64,000 bases of DNA from UBA2031 sp037189985 (lineage in GTDB: Bacteria; Pseudomonadota; Gammaproteobacteria; Pseudomonadales; Moraxellaceae). A model generated the notes under the pieces. The model searched no databases. It saw only the letters and a program-made list of their open reading frames with translations, and was not told the DNA's origin. A program made the position numbers and the translations under genes. Below are positions 42,220 to 51,771 of the stretch, in pieces; position 1 is the first letter of the stretch, and every line of letters begins with the position of its first letter. The stretch spans positions 1 to 64,000 of the forward strand of contig JBBCJX010000006.1 in the NCBI GenBank assembly GCA_037189985.1, in the 5' to 3' direction.

Positions 42220-43137
42220 TCAGGGACGGTCATCCAGCTCTGCCTTTGGCTGGATGATGAAATCCTCTTTCGACAGGCCCATGTAAAGGGCATAAGCCGT
42301 GGAAATGTAGATGGAGGAATACACCACCACGAACACGCCGATCAGCATGGCCACCGAGAACCACTTCAGGGCCGGCCCGCCCAGGAACAGCAGGGCCAAC
42401 ACCACCAGCAGCACCGTGGCACCGGTCATGATGGTGCGGCGCAGTGTTTCGGTCAGGGAAATGTCCGTGATCTCGACAGGGTCGGCCTTGCGCAGTTTGC
42501 GGAAGTTTTCACGGATACGGTCGAACACCACCACCTTGTCATTCAGCGAATAGCCGATGATGGTCAGCACGGCTGCCAACACGGTCAGATCAAAGGGCCA
42601 GCCCATGATGGAGAAAAGCCCCAGCGTGAAAAAAGTGTCATGCACCAGACCGATGATGGCACCCACCGAGAACTTGAAGCGGTAGCGAATGGCCACATAG
42701 ATCATCATCAGCGCCATGGAAAGCGTGATGGCCAGGAGAGACTGTGTATAGAGCTCTTCGCCCACCTGCGATCCCACGCTGTCGACCTGCTTGATCAGCG
42801 CAGGATTGGCCGGATCAAAATTGGCAGCCTTCTGGATTTCTGCCGTCAGGTCAGCCTCGCGACCATCCTGCGGCGGCATGCGCACCAGCACGGCTGACAC
42901 ACTGCCCACGTGCTGCACGATGACATCGTGGAAGCCGGCGGCCTCGATGGCCTTGCGTACGTCCTCCTGCTCGACAGCCTTGCTGTAATTGATTTCAGCC
43001 GAGACACCACCGGTGAAATCCTGCGCCAGGTTGAGGCCACGGAAAATCAGCGATCCCAGCCCGACAAGCACCAGCAACAGGGAAATCACTGCCAGCGGCT
43101 TGCGGAAACGCATGAAGCGTATGGTTTTCAGTTCCAT
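42220..43137 (-). CDS. secF: Protein translocase subunit SecF
   Basis: 305 residues, six predicted membrane helices and a periplasmic domain (about 40-130). Motifs DFTGGVS near the first helix and ALTIIGYSLNDKVVVFDRIREN-like segment (VLTIIGYSLNDKVVVFDR) are clear. With SecD it uses the proton gradient to pull exported proteins. Ten bases separate it from secD. A strong terminator follows. Confidence 0.97.
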   Translation of the reverse strand: MELKTIRFMRFRKPLAVISLLLVLVGLGSLIFRGLNLAQDFTGGVSAEINYSKAVEQEDVRKAIEAAGFHDVIVQHVGSVSAVLVRMPPQDGREADLTAEIQKAANFDPANPALIKQVDSVGSQVGEELYTQSLLAITLSMALMMIYVAIRYRFKFSVGAIIGLVHDTFFTLGLFSIMGWPFDLTVLAAVLTIIGYSLNDKVVVFDRIRENFRKLRKADPVEITDISLTETLRRTIMTGATVLLVVLALLFLGGPALKWFSVAMLIGVFVVVYSSIYISTAYALYMGLSKEDFIIQPKAELDDRP

Positions 43138-43147
43138 GATGCGTTCC

Positions 43148-45019
43148 TCAGATACTGAGCTTGGTCACGCGACCGCCGCGACCGTAAATCAGATTGACGA
43201 TGGCACGCGTGACCGTGATCGACGTAAAGAGTGATGCCAGGATGCCGATGAACAACGTGGCGGCAAATCCCTTGACCGGGCCTGCGCCTACGGCAAACAG
43301 GATCACGGCAACAATCAGCGTGGTCACGTGCGAATCGATGATGGTGGTAAAGGCGCGATCATAGCCGGCGATAATGGCGGCCACAGGCGAAAGGCCTCGT
43401 CTGATTTCCTCGCGGATGCGCTCGCATATCAGCACGTTGGCGTCCACCGCCATACCCACCGTAAGCACCAGACCGGCAATACCCGGCAGGGACAACGCCG
43501 CTCCCAGTGCCGCCATCGCGGCGACCACGATGGCCACGTTGATGAACAGCGCAATATCGGCAATCAGGCCGAAGAGCCGGTAGAAAACCATCATGAAGAG
43601 TGCCACGAGGACGAAGCCCACCAGTGTGGAGTTGACGCCTTTCTCGATGTTTTCCTGGCCCAGTGTCGGGCCGATGGTGCGCTCTTCCACGAAATACATG
43701 GGCGCAGCCAGCGCACCGGCGCGCAGCAGCAGGGCCAGTTCTGCGGCTTCTGCTGGCGAATCCAGACCGGTAATGCGGAACTGTGATCCCAGCATGGACT
43801 GGATGGTGGCGCGGTTGATCACGTTCCGCTCCACATAGGTGTCACGCACTTCCACCTGTTCGCCTTCGGCATTGGTGACAAAGCGGGACTTCTGTTTGGT
43901 TTCCACAAACACCACGGCCATCTGCTTGCCGACATTGTCGCGGGTCGCATCGGCCATCAGACGACCGCCACGGGAGTCCATGGAAATGTTCACCTGCGGA
44001 CGGGCATTCTCGTCAAAGCCGGAGGTAGCGCCAACAACACGGTCGCCCGTCACGATCTTGCGACGCTGCAGCAGCACAGGGAACTGTTTGTTGTCCTTGA
44101 AATTGAAAAGCTCGGTGCCGGGAGGAGCGACACCACTGGGCGCGACTCCACCGTGCTCCCAGTCCACGAAGCGGAACTCGAGGCTGGCTGTGCGGCCGAG
44201 AATACGCTTGGCTTCGGCCGTATCCTGCATGCCGGGCAGCTCCACCACGATGCGGTTGGCACCCTGGCGTTGCACGATGGACTCGGCAACACCCAGTTCG
44301 TTCACACGGTTACGGATGGTGGTGAGGTTCTGGTTAACCGCGTAGTCCGAAATTTCCCGCAGCTTCTGCTGGGTGAAATCCAGATCGAGGTAAATCCCGT
44401 CGGCAGCATCGCGACGTGCCGAGGTGAATTCGGCAAATTCGCTGCGCAGGGCCGTTTCGGCCTTATCGCGATCTTCAGCATTCTCGAACTTGAGGGCGAA
44501 ACCCTGGCCGCGCTCGACCACGCTACGGTAAGCCAGCTTCTTGTCGCGCAGCTTGCTGCGGATGTCGCTGACATAGGATTCCTGACGCTGCTCCAGAGCC
44601 TTGCTCATGTCCACTTCCAAAAGGAAGTGAACACCACCGCGCAGGTCAAGACCGAGCTTCATCGGGCGGGCACCCAGGGCCTTGAGCCAGCCAGGTGTTG
44701 TCGGTGCCAGGTTGAGGGCCACAACATACAGATCGCCCAGTTCGCGGCGCACGATATCCTGCGCACGCAACTGGTCGGCTGAGTTGTTCACGCGCAGCAA
44801 TACACCCTTGGGCTGTATCTCGGCACCGTGAAAAGCAATGCCGGCCACATTGAGGGCGCGGCTGGCACTTTCCAGCGCCGCCTGCTCGGCCGGCACGCCG
44901 GCACTGGCACCGGATATCTGTATGGCCGGCTCATCGGGATAGAGGTTGGGCAGCGAGTAGAACAGGCTGACAAACACCACCACCACGATCAGCAGGTATT
45001 TCCACAAGGGATAACGCAT
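43148..45019 (-). CDS. secD: Protein translocase subunit SecD
   Basis: 623 residues. Large periplasmic P1 domain after the first helix (LGLDLRGGVHFLLEVD motif), then five more helices with AVDANVLICERIREE. The helix pair and the D/R residues of that motif form the proton path with SecF. It lies in the conserved tgt-yajC-secD-secF order. Confidence 0.97.
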   Translation of the reverse strand: MRYPLWKYLLIVVVVFVSLFYSLPNLYPDEPAIQISGASAGVPAEQAALESASRALNVAGIAFHGAEIQPKGVLLRVNNSADQLRAQDIVRRELGDLYVVALNLAPTTPGWLKALGARPMKLGLDLRGGVHFLLEVDMSKALEQRQESYVSDIRSKLRDKKLAYRSVVERGQGFALKFENAEDRDKAETALRSEFAEFTSARRDAADGIYLDLDFTQQKLREISDYAVNQNLTTIRNRVNELGVAESIVQRQGANRIVVELPGMQDTAEAKRILGRTASLEFRFVDWEHGGVAPSGVAPPGTELFNFKDNKQFPVLLQRRKIVTGDRVVGATSGFDENARPQVNISMDSRGGRLMADATRDNVGKQMAVVFVETKQKSRFVTNAEGEQVEVRDTYVERNVINRATIQSMLGSQFRITGLDSPAEAAELALLLRAGALAAPMYFVEERTIGPTLGQENIEKGVNSTLVGFVLVALFMMVFYRLFGLIADIALFINVAIVVAAMAALGAALSLPGIAGLVLTVGMAVDANVLICERIREEIRRGLSPVAAIIAGYDRAFTTIIDSHVTTLIVAVILFAVGAGPVKGFAATLFIGILASLFTSITVTRAIVNLIYGRGGRVTKLSI

Positions 45020-45076
45020 GGAGAACCTCGGAGCTTGCCGGGAGCAGCCCTGGCCGCTCCGGCGTCAGACTTTTCT

Positions 45077-45406
45077 TCAGATATTTTTGATGGTGCCCTT
45101 GGGCAGCGTGGCAACCACGGACGAGCGCTGCACTTTCACTTCCACGCCGGAAGCCAGCTCGATCACGGCAAACTCGCCGTCAACTTTCTGGATGGTGCCG
45201 ATCAGGCCACCGGCAAACACGACTTCGTCACCCTTCTGCAGCGACTCCGTCAGGTTCTTGTGTTCCTTCTGGCGCTTGAGCTGGGGACGCAGCAGCAGGA
45301 AATAGAATACGAGGGCAAAAATGCCCAGCATGACAAGCTGGCCGGTCATGGAAGGGCCGGCAGCGGCGCCCGCGTCGGCATAGGCCTCGGAAATGAAAAA
45401 GCTCAT
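45077..45406 (-). CDS. yajC: Preprotein translocase subunit YajC
   Basis: 109 residues. A single membrane helix (about 22-42, MLGIFALVFYFLLLRPQ) and a cytoplasmic beta domain (KGDEVVFAGGLIGTIQKV). It partners with SecDF. ATG at 45406 with GGAG 6 bases upstream is preferred to a GTG four codons earlier. Confidence 0.96.
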   Translation of the reverse strand: MSFFISEAYADAGAAAGPSMTGQLVMLGIFALVFYFLLLRPQLKRQKEHKNLTESLQKGDEVVFAGGLIGTIQKVDGEFAVIELASGVEVKVQRSSVVATLPKGTIKNI

Positions 45407-45453
45407 GGGAGTCTCCACAGATGTAAAAACCGCTGGCCTGCAGCGAAAAACCT

Positions 45454-46587
45454 TTAAATTGAAGGAGTTGGCAGACCGCGGGCGGCATAGAAGCCGTCCA
45501 CAAAGCGCTGCAATGTACCCTGTTCAATTGCCCCGCGCAAACCGGCCATCAGCGTCTGGTAATAGCGCAGGTTATGGATGGTATTGAGCTGGGCGCCGAG
45601 CATTTCACCGCATTTGTCGAGGTGATGCAGATAGCCGCGGGAGAAGTTGCGGCAGGTGTAGCAATCGCACTCGGCATCCAGCGGCCCGGTATCGGTCTTG
45701 TACTGGCTGTTGCGGATACGGACCACGCCAATGCTCGTAAAAAGATGACCATTGCGCGCATTCCGGGTGGGCATGACACAGTCGAACATGTCCACTCCCC
45801 GGCGCACGGCCTCCACAATGTCCTCGGGCTTGCCCACACCCATGAGGTAACGCGGGCGATCAGCCGGCATACGGGGAGGAAGGAAGTCGAGGATGCGCAG
45901 CATGTCTTCCTTGGGCTCTCCCACGGAAAGACCGCCAATGGCGTAGCCGTCAAAACCGATGTCGGTCAGGCCAGCCAGTGAAACCTCGCGCAGGTTCTCA
46001 TGCATGCCACCCTGCACGATGCCGAAAAGGGCATTGGGATTGTCCCCATGGGCGACCTTGGAACGCTTGGCCCAGCGCAGGGACAGCTCCATGGAAGTAC
46101 GCGCTGTGTCTTCGTCTGCAGGATACGGCGTGCACTCGTCAAAGATCATGACAATGTCCGATCCCAAGTCACGCTGTACCTGCATGGAGACTTCGGGACT
46201 CAGGAACACCTTGGAGCCCGTGATGGGCGAGGCAAAGGTCACCCCCTCCTCCGTGATCTTGCGCAGCTTGCCCAGCGAGAACACCTGGAAACCGCCGGAG
46301 TCGGTCAGGATGGGCTTTTGCCAGTTGATGAAGTCATGGAGATCACCATGCTGCTTCACCACTTCCGTCCCGGGCCGCAACCAGAGATGGAAGGTATTGC
46401 CCAGAATGATCTCGGCCCCGATCTCGTGGATATCACGCGGCAACATGCCTTTCACGGTGCCATAGGTGCCTACGGGCATGAAGGCCGGTGTCTGCACTGT
46501 GCCACGGGCAAACTCGAGTTCGCCGCGGCGGGCGCGGCCGTCAGTGTTTTTCAGCGTGAATTTCATGCCCGTGCTCATCTTGATCAT
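45454..46587 (-). CDS. tgt: tRNA-guanine(34) transglycosylase
   Basis: 377 residues. It swaps G34 for preQ1 in GUN-anticodon tRNAs, the first tRNA step of queuosine synthesis. Catalytic Asp lies in FDCVMPTRNARNG, and zinc ligands in CDCYTC plus a downstream His. The first ATG overlaps the queA stop (TGATG); ATG at 46566 (MKFTLKNTDG) aligns with the E. coli start, so up to seven residues may be extra. Confidence 0.97.
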   Translation of the reverse strand: MIKMSTGMKFTLKNTDGRARRGELEFARGTVQTPAFMPVGTYGTVKGMLPRDIHEIGAEIILGNTFHLWLRPGTEVVKQHGDLHDFINWQKPILTDSGGFQVFSLGKLRKITEEGVTFASPITGSKVFLSPEVSMQVQRDLGSDIVMIFDECTPYPADEDTARTSMELSLRWAKRSKVAHGDNPNALFGIVQGGMHENLREVSLAGLTDIGFDGYAIGGLSVGEPKEDMLRILDFLPPRMPADRPRYLMGVGKPEDIVEAVRRGVDMFDCVMPTRNARNGHLFTSIGVVRIRNSQYKTDTGPLDAECDCYTCRNFSRGYLHHLDKCGEMLGAQLNTIHNLRYYQTLMAGLRGAIEQGTLQRFVDGFYAARGLPTPSI

Positions 46588-47636
46588 CAGTAATCCGTAG
46601 ATGGTTGCCGCGACAGGAACATCGCATCCCCATAGCTGAAAAAGCGGTAACGCTCTGCCACCGCCTCCCGGTATGCCGCCATGACACGCTCCCGACCGGC
46701 AAAGGCCGAGACCAGCATGAGCAATGTGGACTCCGGCAGATGGAAATTGGTCACCAGCGCATCGACCACCCGCCAGCGGTAACCCGGGTAAATGAAGATG
46801 CGGGTTTCGCCCTCATACGGCCGCAGGTATTCACCGGCCCCGGCATCGGCAGCCGCTGTTTCCAGCGCACGCACCGAGGTGGTTCCCACGGCAACGACAC
46901 GCCCGCCACGCGCCTTGGTCTCGCGAATGGCCGCCACGGTTTCCGGAGGCACGCAGAGCCACTCACTGTGCATACGGTGAGAGGTCACGTCCTCTACCCG
47001 AACCGGCCGGAACGTACCCGACCCCACATGCAGGGTGACGGAAGCACGGTTCACGCCCCTGGCGGCAAGTGCCGCCAGAACAGCTTCGTCAAAATGCAGG
47101 CCGGCCGTAGGCGCAGCAACCGATGCCACTTTCTCGGGGTGGGCATAGACAGTCTGGTAACGCTCGCTGTCGCTGGCATCGGGGGAGCGGGTCATATACG
47201 GCGGCAACGGCATTTCGCCCTGGGCATGCAGCACGGCCAGTACCGGCTCGGAAAAGCGCAGACGGAAAAGGTCCTCTTCACGCTCCACCATTTCAACCGT
47301 CACGCCCGCTGCAAACTCCAGTACGGCACCCGGACGGGGTGACTTGCTGGCCCGCAGGTGCGCAAGCACCTCATGCGTCCCCGTCACACGCTCCACCAGC
47401 ATCTCGACACGTCCGCCCGAGGCCTTTTTGCCAAAGAGCCGTGCCGGCAGTACGCGGGTGTCATTCATCACCAGAAGGTCACCGGGCTCAAGCAGGCCGG
47501 GCAACTCGTGAAACCGCCGATGCGCCAGGCTCTCGGCCCCTTCGAGGCAAAGCAACCGGGAAGCAGAACGCACGGCTTCGGGATGCCGGGCAATCAGTTC
47601 GTCGGGCAGGTCGAAATGGAAATCACTGAGCTTCAT
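46587..47636 (-). CDS. queA: S-adenosylmethionine:tRNA ribosyltransferase-isomerase
   Basis: 349 residues. It builds epoxyqueuosine from preQ1-tRNA with SAM. Start MKLSDFHFDLPDELIARHP and motifs VAAPTAGLHFDE and NFHLPESTLLMLVSAFAG are typical. It is coupled to tgt. Upstream lies the tRNA-Leu gene in the opposite direction. Confidence 0.97.
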   Translation of the reverse strand: MKLSDFHFDLPDELIARHPEAVRSASRLLCLEGAESLAHRRFHELPGLLEPGDLLVMNDTRVLPARLFGKKASGGRVEMLVERVTGTHEVLAHLRASKSPRPGAVLEFAAGVTVEMVEREEDLFRLRFSEPVLAVLHAQGEMPLPPYMTRSPDASDSERYQTVYAHPEKVASVAAPTAGLHFDEAVLAALAARGVNRASVTLHVGSGTFRPVRVEDVTSHRMHSEWLCVPPETVAAIRETKARGGRVVAVGTTSVRALETAAADAGAGEYLRPYEGETRIFIYPGYRWRVVDALVTNFHLPESTLLMLVSAFAGRERVMAAYREAVAERYRFFSYGDAMFLSRQPSTDY

Positions 47637-47703
47637 AGGACGCGGGATACCGGAGCCCGGGGGAAAGGGGCGGCGGAGTATACCGTGCGGCGCGGGTTTT
47701 CGA

Positions 47704-47731
47704 TTGCAGGAATGGAATCGCTACGTATAAT
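47704..47731 (+). promoter_or_regulatory. tRNA-Leu promoter
   Basis: TTGCAG (47704-47709), 16-base spacer, TATAAT (47726-47731), then a GC-rich CGCCGGC discriminator typical of stringently controlled stable RNA promoters. The mature tRNA begins about 60 bases on. Confidence 0.6.
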
Positions 47732-47792
47732 CGCCGGCTCTCAGGCCTGCTCCACTGTTTGATGACAGTCTGGTGGACAGGCGCTCCTCTGT

Positions 47793-47879
47793 GCCGGGGT
47801 GGCGGAACTGGTAGACGCGGCGGACTCAAAATCCGTTGCCCTTGCGGGCGTGTCGGTTCGATTCCGACCCTCGGCACCA
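47793..47879 (+). tRNA. tRNA-Leu (CAA anticodon)
   Basis: An 87-base cloverleaf with GCCGGGG/CCTCGGC acceptor stem, long class II variable arm (TTGCCCTTGCGGGCGT), GTCGGTTCGATTCCGAC T-arm and encoded CCA end. The anticodon loop CTCAAAA gives CAA (47827-47829), reading UUG. The queA-tRNA-Leu linkage is also found in Pseudomonas. Confidence 0.96.
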
Positions 47880-47964
47880 TTAATTTTCAAAATTTTCAAA
47901 CTCCCTCCTCTTTTTTCGCTCCTGCACGGTGTAGTGGCGCTACTGCCTTGCCGTCTTGCCCAAA

Positions 47965-47995
47965 CAAAACACCCGGCCAACGCCGGGTGTTTTTG
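47965..47995. terminator. Bidirectional terminator after tRNA-Leu
   Basis: CAAAACACCCGGC-(loop)-GCCGGGTGTTTTTG, with A/T runs on both sides, separates the tRNA and the convergent hydrolase gene. Confidence 0.9.
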
Positions 47996-48009
47996 CATCA
48001 GCCTGCAAA

Positions 48010-48891
48010 TCAGGCCGCTGCTTCGTACATGGCCTCGGCGGCGGCAATCGTGTCCTTGCTTTCAGTAAAGGCCTTCACCCAGGCATCGTAGTTGTGCACG
48101 GTGGGCAAGTGGTTGGGGTGGAAGCCCGGGCGGTAATAGCTGGCCACCATGGGCAGCAGGCGACGCAGGACGCCCTTGCGCGGTCCCATCAGCCAGCCCA
48201 GCCCCTTGCCGTAGAGCTTCACGCGATCCTTCACGGAATAACCGTCCATGCCCAGCATGACCCAGGGTGCCACCACGGTGTAGAGCGAGAAGGAGGCAGC
48301 GGCATGTGTCATGGCCAGCACACGCAGGCCATAGCCCACGCCTGCCACATCCTTCATGACGTCGTAGGCCACGGCCTTGTGCTCCATCTCTTCGATGGCA
48401 TGCCAGGCAAACATGGCACGCACACGTTCGTCTGCGCCTTCCAGCACTTCTTTCTCGGCAAAAAAGAGTTCGGCCATCATGGCCGTGAAATGCTCCAGCG
48501 CTGCCGTCAAAGCCACGTTGTATTCATCCGGCATGTGCTTGAGGCGCTGGTCGCTCATCCGTTTGGTGTGACGGACAAAGGCATCGACATCAATGCCCTG
48601 CCGGCGCAGGCGCTCGTTGTAGCGGGTATGCACTTGCCCGTGCTGGCCTTCCTGCATGGTGAAATCCTTGACGTCCTGCAGGAGCTTGGGATCGGTGATG
48701 CGGTCACGATAGGCGCGCACCGCCGAGATGAAGTAGCGCTCGCCATCCGGGAAGGTCGCCTGCACGGCATCGAACACACGGGTACGAAAGGCATCCCCGG
48801 CCATCCAGTAACGGGGGATGTCATCGGACTCCAGACCGAAATCCAGATCCTTGCGTACAACGATGTTTTCTTTGTATTCGCGACGAGCCAT
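48010..48891 (-). CDS. PF10118-type metal-dependent hydrolase
   Basis: 293 residues. E and H residues spaced as in a diiron helical bundle: MQEGQHGQVH (about 79-88), LEHFTAMMAELFFAEKE and WHAIEEMEHKAVAYDV. This matches the predicted metal-dependent hydrolase family PF10118, of unknown substrate. A hydrophobic helix near residues 192-215 could be membrane-associated. It diverges from an AraC gene that may control it. Confidence 0.88.
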   Translation of the reverse strand: MARREYKENIVVRKDLDFGLESDDIPRYWMAGDAFRTRVFDAVQATFPDGERYFISAVRAYRDRITDPKLLQDVKDFTMQEGQHGQVHTRYNERLRRQGIDVDAFVRHTKRMSDQRLKHMPDEYNVALTAALEHFTAMMAELFFAEKEVLEGADERVRAMFAWHAIEEMEHKAVAYDVMKDVAGVGYGLRVLAMTHAAASFSLYTVVAPWVMLGMDGYSVKDRVKLYGKGLGWLMGPRKGVLRRLLPMVASYYRPGFHPNHLPTVHNYDAWVKAFTESKDTIAAAEAMYEAAA

Positions 48892-48996
48892 GTGAATTCC
48901 CCTGTGGCGAGTTGGGCTTGGATGCTTGGCATCTTAGGTCTGGCCACAAACCACAAGGGTAGATTTAGCGACATAAAAGGAATATTTTACGACAGC

Positions 48997-50034
48997 ATGA
49001 GCCACCCCATCGACCTGCATTTCCTCAGCCTGCTGACCTCTGCGGCTGCCCGCACCGGCAGCGACCTCAAGGCGACGCTGGCTTCGCTGGACATCAGCGT
49101 GCATACCGGCCAAGGCCGCCCGCCGGAGATGCCGCTCAATGTCATGGCGAGCCTGCTGGAACAGATGGAGGCGCATACGCAGCGGGGCCGCTTTGTCTTT
49201 ACCCTGGCCGACCTCTTCAACTTCGACGACCAGCCCGCGGTTTCTGCCTTCCTGGCCAGTGCCAACAACCTGCGCCAGTTGCACCGCCTCCTGGAGTGGG
49301 TGCCGGCACTGCTGCACCCTGCCTTGCACTTCCGCATTGTCGACAGGGCACCCGAGGCCTGCCTGCACCCCAGCGTGATTTCGGATGATCCCCGGCTTGC
49401 CGACCACCCCCTGCTGATTGAACTCATGACTGCCGTGGTGGCACGTATTTCACTGCTCGTAGCACCCGGCCTGCCCATCGTGCAGACCGTGGACTTCCGG
49501 CATCGTGCGCAGTCGGCAGCCGAGCACTACCTCGCCTACTTTGGCTGCGCCGTGAATTTCGAAGCCCCCGAAAACACGATGCGCGGCGACGCCCGGCTGC
49601 TGGACGGGCCACTGCCCGGCAGCCTGCCCCAGGCTCATGCGCAGGCCGAAGAAACCATACGCCTGCGCATTCTGGGGGACGGCCTTGAACCGCCTCTGGT
49701 CATGGAAATCGAACGCCTCTTGCGCGAACGTCTTTCCCTTTTCAGTGAAGGGCTGGCCGGCATGGCTGCCGCCCTTCAACTCCACCCGCGCGCGCTGCAG
49801 CGCCGCTTGCGCGAACATGGCATGAGCTATGCCGACATCCTTGCACGGGTACGCCACGAATTGGCCTGCCAGATGTTGCGAGACAGCAACCTCGACATCG
49901 ACAGCATCGGCATCAAGCTGGGTTACCGCGAGCGCCGCAGCTTCACGCAGGCTTTCCGGCAGTGGCAGGGCCGCACACCATCAGCCTATCGCAAGGCACA
50001 GCGCACACTTCCAAGCGCTTCACGCAAGCATTGA
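48997..50034 (+). CDS. AraC-family regulator divergent from the hydrolase gene
   Basis: 345 residues with the same layout as the regulator at 147-1154: Arabinose_bd-like N-terminus and a C-terminal double helix-turn-helix (MAAALQLHPRALQRRLREHG and IDSIGIKLGYRERRSFTQAFRQW). ATG at 48997 is used; AGGAA is 13 bases upstream, so initiation may be weak. The 105-base divergent spacer to the hydrolase gene is a likely operator. Confidence 0.87.
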   Translation: MSHPIDLHFLSLLTSAAARTGSDLKATLASLDISVHTGQGRPPEMPLNVMASLLEQMEAHTQRGRFVFTLADLFNFDDQPAVSAFLASANNLRQLHRLLEWVPALLHPALHFRIVDRAPEACLHPSVISDDPRLADHPLLIELMTAVVARISLLVAPGLPIVQTVDFRHRAQSAAEHYLAYFGCAVNFEAPENTMRGDARLLDGPLPGSLPQAHAQAEETIRLRILGDGLEPPLVMEIERLLRERLSLFSEGLAGMAAALQLHPRALQRRLREHGMSYADILARVRHELACQMLRDSNLDIDSIGIKLGYRERRSFTQAFRQWQGRTPSAYRKAQRTLPSASRKH

Positions 50035-50128
50035 GAGAGCGCCGGCACCCGCTCACGGCAGGACAATCGGCATGACAGCCCGGCAGGGGGTCTTTAGAAT
50101 CCGGGCCGTCCCCATGCTGGATGCCCCC

Positions 50129-50764
50129 ATGTCGTCGCGTCGCCGTCCTGCCCGAAAATCCGCTCCTGCCATTGCCACCTCCGCCCCGCCCACTCCAGCA
50201 CCGGAACAGGCAGGCGTGATGATCCGGCTTTTTGCCATCATCTATGACGGGCTGCTGCTGGTCGCGTTGTGGATGATCCTGAGCGCCATCCTTGTTCCGC
50301 TGGGAACCAGTGACGAAGCCGTGAAGGCTCAGCAGCTTGTCGTGGTATCGGAGAACTATCGCCAGTTCGTCCTGTTCCCCGCGCTGGTCGCCGTGACCTG
50401 GCTGTTCTACGGCTACTTCTGGACCCGTGCGGGCCAGACGCTGGGCATGCAGACCTGGCGACTCAAGGTGCTGCGTGGCGACGGCACGCATCTGCGCTGG
50501 AGCGACGCCATCACACGCTGTGCAGCAGCCTGTCTTTTTCCCATCGTCTGCGGACTGATCTCGCAACTCGCCTGGCACAGCGTGCCGGGTTTCGTGATCA
50601 GCGTGAGCCTGGGTTTTCTCGGCAATTACCTCTGGATACTCTGGAGCCCGCGCCGCCTTGCCTGGCATGACCAGATATCAGGCACCGTGGTATGGAAAAT
50701 GCCGCCCGAGCCCAAGAAAAAACGCAGTTTCTTCGGCTGGTTTGCCGAGAAGAACGACGAATGA
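50129..50764 (+). CDS. RDD-family membrane protein
   Basis: 211 residues. The RDD signature runs through the Arg of MIRLFAIIYDGLLLVALWMI, then three further hydrophobic helices, TRAGQTLGMQTWRLKV and the closing WHDQISGTVV. RDD proteins are transport-like membrane proteins of mostly unknown substrate. ATG at 50129 (MSSRRRPARKS) is one of two nearby choices; 50114 is the other. Confidence 0.88.
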   Translation: MSSRRRPARKSAPAIATSAPPTPAPEQAGVMIRLFAIIYDGLLLVALWMILSAILVPLGTSDEAVKAQQLVVVSENYRQFVLFPALVAVTWLFYGYFWTRAGQTLGMQTWRLKVLRGDGTHLRWSDAITRCAAACLFPIVCGLISQLAWHSVPGFVISVSLGFLGNYLWILWSPRRLAWHDQISGTVVWKMPPEPKKKRSFFGWFAEKNDE

Positions 50765-50771
50765 TGCACAA

Positions 50772-50796
50772 AAAAAGGGGCCTGCGGCCCCTTTTT
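50772..50796. terminator. Bidirectional terminator
   Basis: AAAAAGGGGCC-TGC-GGCCCCTTTTT between the convergent RDD gene and response-regulator gene. Confidence 0.92.
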
Positions 50797-50815
50797 CACT
50801 GATGGCCTACGGGAC

Positions 50816-51754
50816 TCATCTACCTGTCGTGGGGTGACCGAAACCCGTCTTGCCACGCAGTCGTGACAGGAAGTCCACGATACGGGCTGAGGACTGCTGT
50901 TCCGTCACGCTCGACGTTTTTTCCACCTGCTGTGTTTTCAGCAACACCGGCTTCACGGCCAGCTCGCGGTAACGGGTGATGGAAGACTCGATGCTGCGTG
51001 TCAGCATGCCCTTGCGCACCGGCTTGGGCAGGTAGCGGAAGACCTGCGCCTGATTGATCAGGTCGACCAGGCGGGAGGTGTCCTTGAAACAGGTCAGCAC
51101 CACAGTCAGCATTTCCGGGTGTTCCTGCTTCAGTGTCTTGATCATGGCGGAGAGGTCCTCGTCACCCAGACTCAACTCCGTCACAAGAATGGCCACCGGT
51201 TTGCTGGCCAGCACCTGCAATGCGCCCTGCACCGATTGCCGCCAGACCACCTCGTGATTGCCGCCCAGGATGTCGAGCACGGCACGGTAGGTGGATTCGT
51301 CACGGTCCAGCACGAGACATACCAGTTTTCCAGGAACGACTGTCTCAGCCTCTTCCTCTGCCACCTCGTTCCCTTCCAGCTCAAGCGCAATCGCGGCAGC
51401 CTGCGCGATGGTGTCACGCAACTCCTTGGGCCCCCAGGGCTTGTTGATGTAGCGGAAGATTTCACCATCGTTCACCGCATCAAGCGCGGCATCGGCATCA
51501 GCATATCCGGTGAGCAGGATGCGTACCGTGTCCGGTGCTACTTCACGAGCCCGTCGCAAAAGCTCGGAGCCGGTCATGATGGGCATGCGCTGATCGGAAA
51601 TCAGTACGTGGATTTTCTCCCGGCGCAGGATTTCCAGTGCCTCGTTGCCGTCACTGGTGGCAAAGACCTGATACTGCATGCGCAGCAGCAAGCCCAGCGA
51701 ACGCAGGATGCGCTCTTCGTCATCCACCAGCAGTACCTTGGGTTTGACCTGCAT
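50816..51754 (-). CDS. Response regulator with two receiver-type domains
   Basis: 312 residues. First receiver: acidic D11/D12, phospho-acceptor D54 (LISDQRMP), T82 and K105 (INKPWGPKE), of the RpfG-like type. After a Glu-rich linker (about 128-139) a second receiver-like domain follows. It keeps an acidic pair (LDRDES), T221 and K244 (LPKP), but has E193 where the acceptor Asp should be (LVTELSLGDED). No DNA-binding or enzymatic output domain. The 17-base gap to the CBS histidine kinase gene shows they form one unit. Confidence 0.9.
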   Translation of the reverse strand: MQVKPKVLLVDDEERILRSLGLLLRMQYQVFATSDGNEALEILRREKIHVLISDQRMPIMTGSELLRRAREVAPDTVRILLTGYADADAALDAVNDGEIFRYINKPWGPKELRDTIAQAAAIALELEGNEVAEEEAETVVPGKLVCLVLDRDESTYRAVLDILGGNHEVVWRQSVQGALQVLASKPVAILVTELSLGDEDLSAMIKTLKQEHPEMLTVVLTCFKDTSRLVDLINQAQVFRYLPKPVRKGMLTRSIESSITRYRELAVKPVLLKTQQVEKTSSVTEQQSSARIVDFLSRLRGKTGFGHPTTGR

Positions 51755-51771
51755 GATCATTCTCCGCTGTG

